From CAVPPA01 sp963841325 (lineage in GTDB: Bacteria > Patescibacteriota > Saccharimonadia > Saccharimonadales > UBA4665), in the NCBI GenBank assembly GCA_963841325.1, contig CAWJBZ010000008.1:1-64000 (forward strand): DNA of 64,000 nucleotides, in the 5' to 3' direction. Position 1 is the stretch's first letter. Each line of letters opens with the position of its first letter. Positions 16,809 to 24,139 of the stretch are shown here, one piece after another. A program made the translations under genes and the position numbers. The notes beneath the pieces were generated by a model. That model searched no databases. It had not been told where the DNA came from and was given only the letters and a program-made list of their open reading frames with translations.

Positions 16809-16968
16809 AATCGTCCCCCTTATTCTCATTGTAATCGGTTTTAGGGGTTCCGATAACTAACAATGGCTCAGTTTTTTGCTTAAACTCCACAGGATCCCAG
16901 CTTTCACGGATAGCTTGTAGTAAACTGTTAAAGTCTGGTTCAAAAGTAATCACGCCAGCGCGACCATG
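16798..16968 (-). pseudogene. Severed C-terminal segment of the recombinase frame (rejoined only in the circular element)
   Basis: Reading leftward from the right att core, CAT GGT CG(C) encodes HGR, exactly as the recombinase frame does in the left core. It then continues as AGVITFEPDFNSLLQAIRES to an acidic end (NENKGDDYEY) and TAA at 16798, 53 codons after the shared Arg. Joining the two cores keeps the recombinase frame open and extends it. On the chromosome this piece has no convincing start. A GTG at 16953 lacks a ribosome-binding site, and upstream codons lie in host DNA. Confidence 0.7.
16961..16968 (+). repeat. Right att core (attR), CGACCATG
   Basis: Second copy of the core, just before the RNase H coding region. 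The host gene's first ATG (16966) lies inside the repeat. Confidence 0.6.
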
Positions 16969-17790
16969 TATTATAAGATGAAAAAACTTAAACTGAACCA
17001 TAATTTAGCCGAATCTATCTTAAAAGGGCTAACAAGTAGTACCTGGCGTCTTTTTGATGATAAAGATTTAGCTGTTAACGACCAAGTAGTCCTAGTAGAT
17101 AAGGTTAATTCTCGTGATCCTAAGACTTGGGTAGATATAGGGGTGGCAACAATTGATAATATCATTCAAAAACGCCTTAAGGATATTACTCAAGATGACC
17201 TAAAAGAACATAAAGGATTCACTACAAAAGGAGAAATTCTTAATATATGTCAGGAATATTATGGCCGAGATGTGACTTGGCAAACACCCATCAAATTTAT
17301 TCATTTTACTTTCTCTGCCAATGCTCCAGTCAAGTCTATTGAAGTATTGCAGAAAGTAGATAAAGCAATACTTTATACCGATGGAGGCTCGCGTGGGAAT
17401 CCTGGCCCGTCAGCCAGTGGTTATGTTATCTTTGACGACCACAACAACCAGTTAATTAATAGGGGTATTTATCTAGGAATCACAACCAACAATCAAGCGG
17501 AGTATACAGCCCTAAAACTTGCACTTGAAGAAGCCAAAAATCTCGGCGCCAAAGAGGTTTTAGTATATATGGACAGCCTACTGGTAGTTAACCAAATGAA
17601 AGGTATATTCAAAGTTAAAAATCGTGACTTATGGCCAATACACAATGCAATTAAACAACTATGCGCTCAGTTTAAGCGTGTGACATTCACGCAGGTACCA
17701 AGAGAACTAAATAAGCTAGCGGATGCCGCCGTTAACCGAGCTTTAGACGAAAAGCTTAAGGATAGCACTTCTCCGGGTCTTATAATATAG
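16966..17790 (+). CDS. ASCH-domain/ribonuclease HI fusion protein
   Basis: 274 residues. Residues about 5-115 look like an ASCH (PUA-like) domain (LAESILKGLTSSTWRLFDDK, then VNDQVVLVDK), a fold that binds RNA or modified bases. Residues about 133-270 are RNase HI with the acidic set: YTDGGSRGNPGPS, the E of NNQAEYTALKLALEEA, YMDSLLVVNQM and LADAAVNRAL. It should cut RNA in RNA-DNA hybrids. The start is either ATG 16966, inside the att core, or ATG 16978. Integration of the element has replaced its original upstream DNA. Confidence 0.85.
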   Translation: MYYKMKKLKLNHNLAESILKGLTSSTWRLFDDKDLAVNDQVVLVDKVNSRDPKTWVDIGVATIDNIIQKRLKDITQDDLKEHKGFTTKGEILNICQEYYGRDVTWQTPIKFIHFTFSANAPVKSIEVLQKVDKAILYTDGGSRGNPGPSASGYVIFDDHNNQLINRGIYLGITTNNQAEYTALKLALEEAKNLGAKEVLVYMDSLLVVNQMKGIFKVKNRDLWPIHNAIKQLCAQFKRVTFTQVPRELNKLADAAVNRALDEKLKDSTSPGLII

Positions 17791-17874
17791 TTTTTTGAAT
17801 ACCTAACGGAACTGTATTAATTGAAAATGAACTTGTTGATACCATTAACAGATGACGAATACCTTAGAAAGTGA

Positions 17875-17880
17875 TATAAT
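17875..17880 (+). promoter_or_regulatory. -10 box of rnpB
   Basis: TATAAT with a TGACGA-like -35 at about 17853-17858, roughly 8 bases before the first base of RNase P RNA. Confidence 0.55.
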
Positions 17881-17887
17881 AAAGTAA

Positions 17888-18299
17888 GCCAGATTAACGG
17901 CTAGTTACGTATGTATTAAATACATACGAGGAAAGTCCGGGCAACGCAGGGAAAGGTAGTTGCTAACTGCAACCAGGGGTAACCCTAGGGAAAGTGCCAC
18001 AGAAACCAAACCACCATATGCAATATGCTTTCGTTTTTGCTCTTGTAGCGAAATCAAAAGTATAATGCAAGGAAAGGGTGAAACGAGCGGGGCAAGAGCC
18101 CACAGTCAATAATGGTGACATTATTGAATGGTAAACCCTACCTGTTGCAAGGAAGCTATCCATACATTAAAAGTTAGTTTCCCGCTAGGATAGCTATTCA
18201 ATGAACCGCTTGATCGTAATGGCAACATTACGACTAGATAGATGACTAGCAATAAACTTCAATAGTTTATACAGAACCCGGCTTACAGCTAATCTGACC
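17888..18299 (+). ncRNA. rnpB: RNase P RNA
   Basis: Catalytic RNA that matures tRNA 5' ends. Conserved cores are present in order: GAGGAAAGTCCGGGC near 17930, GGGTGAAACGAGCGGGGCAAGAGCCCAC near 18076 (given here as two joined cores, GGGTGAAACG and GGCAAGAGCCCAC), and ACAGAACCCGGCTTACAG near 18270. The ends pair (CAGATTA with TAATCTG) as P1. Flanked by its own promoter and terminator. Confidence 0.93.
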
Positions 18300-18302
18300 A
18301 TT

Positions 18303-18328
18303 AAAAACCCTCTTTTTGAGGGTTTTTA
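18303..18328. terminator. Bidirectional terminator between rnpB and rplT
   Basis: AAAAACCCTC and GAGGGTTTTT form a hairpin with A-run and T-run on its two sides, so it can end rnpB from the left and the infC-rpmI-rplT operon from the right. Confidence 0.8.
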
Positions 18329-18350
18329 ATTAATATAAAATATCGAATTA

Positions 18351-18695
18351 CTATTTTTTCGCAGCTTTTAAAACCGCTTCAAAAGCTTTTGGTTCGTTGA
18401 CGGCTAACTCACTGAGTATTTTACGATCCAAAGAGATATTAGCTGCCTTAAGTGAAGCGATAAGCTTACTATAAGTAGTATTGTGTTGACGAGCCGCTGC
18501 ATTAATGCGCGCATTCCATAATTGGCGAAAAGTACGTTTACGATTACGACGATCACGATACGCAAACTGTAATGCTTTGGTAATTGTTTGTCTTCCACGT
18601 TTGATGCTGGCTCGATTAGGATGTGTCATGCCCTTAGTGGCGGTTCTGATATGTAGATGCCGTCTGTGACTTGCTACTCCGCGTTTTACATGCAT
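18351..18695 (-). CDS. rplT: Ribosomal protein bL20
   Basis: 114 residues with the bL20 start VKRGVASHRRH and the conserved AYRDRRNRKRTFRQLWNARI region (here FAYRDRRNRKR then FRQLWNARINAAAR). 50S assembly protein. Third gene of the infC-rpmI-rplT operon, two bases after rpmI. Confidence 0.95.
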   Translation of the reverse strand: MHVKRGVASHRRHLHIRTATKGMTHPNRASIKRGRQTITKALQFAYRDRRNRKRTFRQLWNARINAAARQHNTTYSKLIASLKAANISLDRKILSELAVNEPKAFEAVLKAAKK

Positions 18696-18697
18696 AG

Positions 18698-18892
18698 CTA
18701 TACTCCTAACCGTTTCTTAATATTTACAGATCGATGGCCAGAGACCGTAATTAAACCGCGAAGACTTCGCTTACGGCTACCACTTTTCTTTTGCAAAAAG
18801 TGATTTAAATTTGGATGACCTACTCGGATTTTACCGTTCTTAGTAACTCTAACGCGATCTTTAGTACCGCTATGGGTCTTTAATTTAGGCAT
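18698..18892 (-). CDS. rpmI: Ribosomal protein bL35
   Basis: 64 residues (MPKLKTHSGTKDRVRVTKNG, then HFLQKKSGSRKRSLRG), typical of bL35. Middle gene of the operon. Confidence 0.95.
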   Translation of the reverse strand: MPKLKTHSGTKDRVRVTKNGKIRVGHPNLNHFLQKKSGSRKRSLRGLITVSGHRSVNIKKRLGV

Positions 18893-18923
18893 TTTGATTC
18901 TTCCTTTCTATGACTGGTTTAAC

Positions 18924-19463
18924 TTAGATTTTCTCAGATGGTGATCGGTGTAATGCAGGATTACTTCTGATTACGAAATTTAATTGTTTACCCATGAACT
19001 GAGGTGTTTGATCGACAATTATTTTATCACCAAAATCTGTAATAATTTTATCTGCTAGCTTGAATCCGAGGTCTTTATGGGCTAACTCACGTCCGTGGTA
19101 GACAATAGTCATTCTAACTTTATGACCTTCTACCAGGAATTGAGTAACTTTACCAAGCTTGATACTTAAGTCATGTTCACCGATCTTAAGACCAAAACGC
19201 ATTTGTTTCATGTCTAACGATCGAGTATTTCTTTTGTTGCGTTGTAGCTGTTTGGTACGTTGATAATTGTACTTACCCCAATCAGTTATCTTAGCAACTG
19301 GTGGTTTTGCATCAGGTGATATTTCGACTAGATCTAACTCACGTTCTTCAGCCAACTTTAGCGCTTCTTGTTTTGTTAGAACACCCAACTGCCTCCCATC
19401 CTCATCAACCACCCTGAGCTCTAGAGCTTGTATCGCACCATTCAGACGAGTCGTCTTGCTGAT
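18924..19463 (-). CDS. infC: Translation initiation factor IF-3, probable ATC start
   Basis: Binds the 30S subunit and checks start codons. About 179 residues from 19463: RLNGAIQALELRVVDEDG..., DLVEISPDAKPPVAKITDWGKY and KQMRFGLKIGEHDLSIKL are the family landmarks. No ATG, GTG or TTG lies at the proper place. GAAGGAGA at 19471-19478 is spaced 8 bases from an in-frame ATC at 19461-19463 that starts the IF-3 homology. A rare start codon in infC allows autoregulation in other bacteria. The longer open frame to 19538 would place this ribosome-binding site inside the gene. Confidence 0.9.
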   Translation of the reverse strand: MSKTTRLNGAIQALELRVVDEDGRQLGVLTKQEALKLAEERELDLVEISPDAKPPVAKITDWGKYNYQRTKQLQRNKRNTRSLDMKQMRFGLKIGEHDLSIKLGKVTQFLVEGHKVRMTIVYHGRELAHKDLGFKLADKIITDFGDKIIVDQTPQFMGKQLNFVIRSNPALHRSPSEKI

Positions 19464-19664
19464 AAAATAGTCTCCTTCATTAGATATTAACAGACAAAAT
19501 ACGAATTCTAGTCTAACAGATATTTTAACAGGGGTCAACCAAATAGCTAAAAAAGCTTACTAACGGATTGAATATCTAGCTTTATATAAACCGGAAGTCA
19601 TTATTATGGTCAATCTTTTTTATTGTAAAAGTCAATAAACAATAATTGTCTTAAAACATATAAA

Positions 19665-19693
19665 GAACAACGGCCTGCGAGTAGCCGTTGTTC
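19665..19693. terminator. Perfect 10-bp hairpin in the infC upstream gap
   Basis: GAACAACGGC (19665-19674) pairs with GCCGTTGTTC (19684-19693); a T-rich stretch follows on the plus strand. Because infC runs leftward, this is either part of its 5' leader or the terminator of an unseen rightward transcript. The rest of 19540-19870 is AT-rich with nothing else recognisable. Confidence 0.4.
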
Positions 19694-19875
19694 GTATTGT
19701 TTGACGTTTTTGTTTTTGAGCACTTTTTTTATTCAAAGTGCTATGCACATCTTAATAAAATGCTTATATAACTGTCAATAGTATTTAGAGCCGATTATCG
19801 AAATCTGTGCATAACTTTATATTTAATAAAAACAAATTATTTAAAAAATAATATAAAAAACATAACATTAGCATA

Positions 19876-19904
19876 TTGACATAAACAAAGATTTATAGTA
19901 ATAT
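19876..19904 (+). promoter_or_regulatory. Promoter TTGACA-17-TAATAT
   Basis: TTGACA at 19876-19881, a 17-base spacer and TAATAT at 19899-19904. It drives the hairpin-rich leader and the TraD-like operon downstream. Confidence 0.75.
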
Positions 19905-19910
19905 CTAATA

Positions 19911-20101
19911 TGTAAGTCAAAAATAAAAATACTTACAAATCGGTCCAACCGCCAACGCTCTTTAGTAGCCACACTAGGCTACAAGAGCGGTCAGTCAAAT
20001 GTTCTAGGCGATAAGCGCTAAATAATTAAACTAAGAGCGGATTTATCGCCTGAACAAGTTTACTTCAATCGCTACCCACACTGTATAAAGTGGGTAGCGA
20101 T
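19911..20101 (+). ncRNA. Leader or small RNA made of four successive hairpins
   Basis: Begins just after the promoter. In order: TGTAAGT/ACTTACA; GCTCTTtaGTAGCC with GGCTACaAGAGC; GGCGATAA/TTATCGCC; and a perfect 12-bp stem joining 20068-20079 with 20090-20101. No T-run follows the last hairpin and the next gene starts 26 bases later. It may control the downstream operon or be a separate RNA. Class unknown. Confidence 0.5.
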
Positions 20102-20127
20102 ATTGTTATGCTGTACAAAGGACAAGT

Positions 20128-20502
20128 ATGAACCACAAAACACACAGGAAACGAACGGTTGGGTTAATAGCGCTGCTTTTAATATCGGATATTAGCTATT
20201 TTAGTTTGGTAAATCCGGGGAATAGTAATTCTTTTGTGGTCATCGTAGGTTGTATACTGATTGCCTTATCAATTTATATCTTAGTATTGGCTCTAACTAA
20301 GCTATTTGCCGTATTCTTTTTAATTTCTCACAGCTCACAAAGACGATTGACTATATTTCTAACAATATTATTGGTGTTTTTGTTGCTCATGCAGTCTATA
20401 GGTCAACTCAGTTTGCGAGATGTGCTGACGATAGTGCCGCTTATGGTGGTTCTTTATCTATATTTAACTTATATAACAAAAAATAAAATCAGACCGACTT
20501 AA
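20128..20502 (+). CDS. Small membrane protein preceding the TraD-like ATPase
   Basis: 124 residues, ATG preceded by AAAGGAC. Four hydrophobic segments are visible (VGLIALLLISDISYF, FVVIVGCILIALSIYILVLAL, IFLTILLVFLLLMQSI and VLTIVPLMVVLYLYL). No enzyme motif. Position suggests a partner of the transfer-type ATPase 400 bases downstream. Family not recognised. Confidence 0.65.
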   Translation: MNHKTHRKRTVGLIALLLISDISYFSLVNPGNSNSFVVIVGCILIALSIYILVLALTKLFAVFFLISHSSQRRLTIFLTILLVFLLLMQSIGQLSLRDVLTIVPLMVVLYLYLTYITKNKIRPT

Positions 20503-20515
20503 CATAGAACTAGAG

Positions 20516-20539
20516 AGTATACAACTGAGGTTGTATACT
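20516..20539. promoter_or_regulatory. Perfect inverted repeat overlapping a -10-like box
   Basis: AGTATACAAC, four bases, then GTTGTATACT. The right arm contains TATACT, 10 bases before the next ATG (20550). It could be an operator or an mRNA hairpin that masks the start region. Confidence 0.5.
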
Positions 20540-20549
20540 GTAATAAGGT

Positions 20550-20912
20550 ATGGAACCCCAAGATTATGGCTACAAGAAGCCTGATATGACGTCTAGTCAA
20601 CAAAATCCAGTAAACTGGTGGCAAGTGCCAGTGCCAGCCACCGCTTTAACTATGGATACTGGACAAAAAGAACCAATACCCCAAACATTGACAGAGAATG
20701 ATAGCCTTAAACAGGCCCAATCAGTAACACCAGTTACCCCTCAGATAGCTAATGATTCTGATTTAATAGAAAAAGAGTGGGTTGAAGCTGCTAAAAAAAT
20801 TATGGATACCTTTAAAACGGATCCGTATAACAAAAATCGAGCATTGATACTACTCCGGGCAGATTATCTGAAAAAGCGCTATAACAAGGATGTTAAAGTA
20901 CCCGAGAACTAG
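20550..20912 (+). CDS. Hypothetical soluble protein of the TraD-like operon
   Basis: 120 residues. The first 70 are proline/glutamine/threonine-rich and look disordered. The C-terminal part (LIEKEWVEAAKKIMDTFKTDPYNKNR, split here as LIEKEWVEAAKKIMDTF and KTDPYNKNRALILLRADYLKK) is helical and resembles a short conserved CPR domain that accompanies secretion ATPases. The next ATG follows after 3 bases, so the two are co-translated. Only a weak AAGG precedes the start. Confidence 0.6.
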   Translation: MEPQDYGYKKPDMTSSQQNPVNWWQVPVPATALTMDTGQKEPIPQTLTENDSLKQAQSVTPVTPQIANDSDLIEKEWVEAAKKIMDTFKTDPYNKNRALILLRADYLKKRYNKDVKVPEN

Positions 20913-20915
20913 CCG

Positions 20916-23900
20916 ATGACCACACTAATAATCGTCATAGTTATATTGATTATCTTATTAAGCATGATAGTTTTGCCGCTGACTTTTTGGTATTTCCGTA
21001 GTATTCGTGAAAAGAAAAATTATGAGCGAGCATTAAAGCTCGTACCATTATTAATTCATCTTCCACCAATGAGTGAAGATATTGAATCTAATGGGCGAGA
21101 TATCCGAGATCTCATCGATGAAAACATTTCAAAAGGACAAATTATTTACAACATTATCGCTAGTACTTACCAAAAGGGACTGAAAAATAAGTTATATGGA
21201 CAGAGACACTTCGCCTTTGAAATCGTTGGTAGTCAAGGACTGGTATATTTCTATGCGATGGTCCCTATTGCGCTTGTAGATGTTGTAAAACAAGCAATAA
21301 TTAGTGCATATTCTACAGCTCAAGTTGAAGAAACTGCTGAACACAATATCTTTAATCGCGTTGGGAAAATTAATGCAGTTATGGGTGGTGAATTCGTTTT
21401 AAAGAAACCTTACGCTTATCCGATAGCTACCTATCAGGAACTTAAAAGAGACACTATGCAGGCCATCCTTAATGCATTATCAACATTGGATAAAGAAGAC
21501 GGGGCTACGATTCAGATCCTGATAAGAGCAACAGATGCAAAATGGCGACAAACGGCTGGATCAATGGCCAGTGATATCCGTAAAGGGAAACAAAATACAA
21601 GTAATTTACAAGGAGCCGCCTCGTTAGGGAAACAAATCGTTCAAGCCTTAGTTAAGCCCCCCGAAAATGATGGCGCTGATAAAAATGACAAAAGACCAGA
21701 ACTATCTAATCTTGACCAGGCAATTCTTGATTCGGTTGACGACAAAACACGTTATCAAGGTTATGAAACACTTATCCGGGTAGTTGTATCGTCAAATGTT
21801 GCCCAACGTACCCAAGCCGTTTTAGCTAACATCACTGCATCTTTTAACTTATTCGATGCCCCCGGTAAAAACGGTTTTAAATTTATCCAAGCAGATCATA
21901 CCGATACGCTTATTAATGATTATTTATTAAGGTTATTTCCTCAACACAAAAAAGGTATGGTTCTTAACTCAGTTGAACTGGCGACATTATTCCATTTTCC
22001 TGATCAACGTAGCATACCAACTTCTCAATTGAGGCGACAGGAATCAAAACAGGTCGATGCTCCACGTAATATTCCCGTAAACGGTTTATTGCTTGGTTAC
22101 AATGTGTTTAGGGGTTCGAAAAAGCCGGTTCGTATTGCTCTACAAGATAGGCAGAGACATATGTATGTCGTAGGACAAACCGGCACCGGTAAGTCGACGT
22201 TTCTAGAAAATCTAGCCCTTCAAGATATGTTAAATGGAGATGGTTTTGCCTTTGTTGATCCGCACGGTGATACCGTTGAGAGATTACTGGCAATGGTCCC
22301 ACGAGAGAGAACAGAAGATATTATTTATTTTTCACCAGCTGAGATGGCTTATCCAATGGGGTTAAACATCTTTGAATTTGTTACTCCTGATCAGAAGGAC
22401 TTTCTAATACAGGAAGCCCTAAACATGCTATACAAACTGTATGACCCCAATCATCAAGGTATAATGGGACCGCGGTATGAACATCTATTCCGTAATGCCG
22501 CATTAACAGTTATGGCTGATCCTCAAGGTGGAACCTTTGTCGACATTCCTAAGTTATTTAGAGATCCTAAATTTGTCCAACAGAAATTGCAGTACGTAAC
22601 TGATCGCAATGTCAAAGAATTTTGGGAAAAAGAAATGCCACAATCCCAACGTTCAAATGAATTTGGTGATGTTGTTAGTTGGTTTATAAGTAAATTTGGA
22701 GCTTTTTTGTCTAACGAAATGATGCGCAACATCATTGGACAAAGTAAAAGCGCTTTTGATTTGCGAGACATCATGGATAACAAAAAAATACTTCTAGTGA
22801 ATTTAAGCAAGGGAAGAACAGGGGAATTGAACTCTAAATTACTGGGAATGGTGTTCATTATGAAGTTCCAGGCAGCTGCCATGAGCCGCGCCAATTTACC
22901 CGAAAGCGAACGTCATGATTTTGGTCTATTTGTTGATGAGTTTCAGAATTTCTCGACAGATTCATTTGCAACAATCATGTCGGAAGCCCGCAAATATCAC
23001 CTAAATTTAATCGTCGCCAACCAGTTCTCGACACAATTAACTGAAGAGATACGTGATGCTATTTTTGGAAATATAGGAACAACTATTGCGTTTCGAGTTG
23101 GTGACCGCGATGCTGAAGCCTTAGATAAGTATTTTCATCCGTCATTTGAAGAATCTGATCTATTGCGGTTGCCAAACTTCAATACCATTGTTCGAACGAT
23201 GATTGAAGGCGTACCCACGCAGCCGTTTAGTATGGCCACAATGCCTCCACTAGGCACACCGAACTTGCGATTAGCCGAAGCATTAAAACAGTTATCGGCA
23301 GCTAAATATGGGCAACCAAAATCAAAAGTCGAAGAGGAAATATTTGCCAGAATGGAAACTAAGGCTGAACCAATACGATCACAATATGCCACTAGCCCAT
23401 TTGATAAGAATATCAATAGTTCACCATGGAGTACACAGCCAACCTCATTCGGTGAACCTTTGCCTACAGATATTAATTCTTCAATGTCAGGAGCAGATGG
23501 GGCGCAAAGAACACCTCCTAAAAGTGGCTCTAGTTTTCTTGATGAATGGTTAGCCAAACGCCAGACCAAACAAAATCCTTTAATTCATCAACAAAGTCAA
23601 CATCAGCCATTAACCACTCCAGCCAAAGCTAAGTCAACTCCAGATAGTACTTCAGGGACCAAGAATATATCGAGTAGTTCCTTAGATAAAGGCGAAGTTG
23701 ATCTATTGGCGGGTCAATTACGACAGAATCTGGATGCTCAATCTAAAAATGAGCAAAAAAGTGATACTAACCCGGACAATAAAACAGTAACTATTAATCG
23801 AGTCAATAATGTTACCAATACTAAATCAAACAATTCAGACAACAATGGTACTTCTCGGGATTTATTATCCAAATCTGAAAAGACTGAAAAAAATAGTGAA

Positions 23901-23948
23901 TCAGACACGATTTTTATCGACCAAGAAGGTGAATTGCACCTCAGGTAA
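20916..23948 (+). CDS. TraD/TraG-like type IV secretion or DNA-transfer ATPase
   Basis: 1010 residues. One N-terminal membrane helix (residues 3-27) is followed by a soluble domain of about 370 residues. A FtsK/TraD-type ATPase comes next, with Walker A GQTGTGKST near 420 and Walker B FGLFVDEFQNF near 668. IVANQFSTQL follows as the sensor segment. The last 200 residues are Ser/Asn/Gln-rich and probably disordered. Such proteins move DNA or proteins through membrane channels. In CPR they are core genes, possibly for DNA uptake or type IV pilus-like machines. No relaxase or VirB genes are seen in the window. Confidence 0.8.
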   Translation: MTTLIIVIVILIILLSMIVLPLTFWYFRSIREKKNYERALKLVPLLIHLPPMSEDIESNGRDIRDLIDENISKGQIIYNIIASTYQKGLKNKLYGQRHFAFEIVGSQGLVYFYAMVPIALVDVVKQAIISAYSTAQVEETAEHNIFNRVGKINAVMGGEFVLKKPYAYPIATYQELKRDTMQAILNALSTLDKEDGATIQILIRATDAKWRQTAGSMASDIRKGKQNTSNLQGAASLGKQIVQALVKPPENDGADKNDKRPELSNLDQAILDSVDDKTRYQGYETLIRVVVSSNVAQRTQAVLANITASFNLFDAPGKNGFKFIQADHTDTLINDYLLRLFPQHKKGMVLNSVELATLFHFPDQRSIPTSQLRRQESKQVDAPRNIPVNGLLLGYNVFRGSKKPVRIALQDRQRHMYVVGQTGTGKSTFLENLALQDMLNGDGFAFVDPHGDTVERLLAMVPRERTEDIIYFSPAEMAYPMGLNIFEFVTPDQKDFLIQEALNMLYKLYDPNHQGIMGPRYEHLFRNAALTVMADPQGGTFVDIPKLFRDPKFVQQKLQYVTDRNVKEFWEKEMPQSQRSNEFGDVVSWFISKFGAFLSNEMMRNIIGQSKSAFDLRDIMDNKKILLVNLSKGRTGELNSKLLGMVFIMKFQAAAMSRANLPESERHDFGLFVDEFQNFSTDSFATIMSEARKYHLNLIVANQFSTQLTEEIRDAIFGNIGTTIAFRVGDRDAEALDKYFHPSFEESDLLRLPNFNTIVRTMIEGVPTQPFSMATMPPLGTPNLRLAEALKQLSAAKYGQPKSKVEEEIFARMETKAEPIRSQYATSPFDKNINSSPWSTQPTSFGEPLPTDINSSMSGADGAQRTPPKSGSSFLDEWLAKRQTKQNPLIHQQSQHQPLTTPAKAKSTPDSTSGTKNISSSSLDKGEVDLLAGQLRQNLDAQSKNEQKSDTNPDNKTVTINRVNNVTNTKSNNSDNNGTSRDLLSKSEKTEKNSESDTIFIDQEGELHLR

Positions 23949-23990
23949 TAGCTAACAACGTAATATTCATCAGATAAAGTTCCAATTTCT

Positions 23991-23999
23991 TTATCCACA
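23991..23999 (+). promoter_or_regulatory. DnaA-box sequence upstream of gyrB
   Basis: One perfect TTATCCACA in the 190-base gap between the ATPase gene and gyrB. A single box suggests a DnaA-regulated gene rather than an origin. The rest of the gap shows nothing else clear. Confidence 0.35.
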
Positions 24000-24139
24000 A
24001 AACCAAGCAACAGCGTGTTCCTGTCTAGGCTAAAACATCTTACAAATAGGCTACCAATGGGTTGTTATTTATAGCATAATCGAATATAATTAAGTTAACG
24101 GGTGGAAACTAAAATCTAGATGATAAAGGTTTGTTAATA

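Larger units (their letters stand above)
12134..16968. mobile_element. Integrated element at tRNA-Pro driven by a large serine recombinase, about 4.8 kb
   Basis: Bounded by direct copies of CGACCATG at 12134-12141 and 16961-16968. It contains the recombinase, a structured RNA, a degenerate CHAP protein, a zinc protein, a PH-like protein, a phage-type helix-turn-helix protein and a small protein. Removing it would place the RNase H gene immediately after tRNA-Pro. In the circular form the recombinase frame would run in frame through the att core into the segment at 16798-16960, which strongly supports these borders. No replication, capsid or conjugation genes are seen, so it is a small integrative element or phage satellite. 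Confidence 0.75.

Noticed and set aside
16954..17001. Upstream part of the minus-strand frame 16798-17001 as an independent gene
   Set aside because: It crosses the att core into host DNA that codes for RNase H on the other strand; the recombinase-tail explanation fits better.
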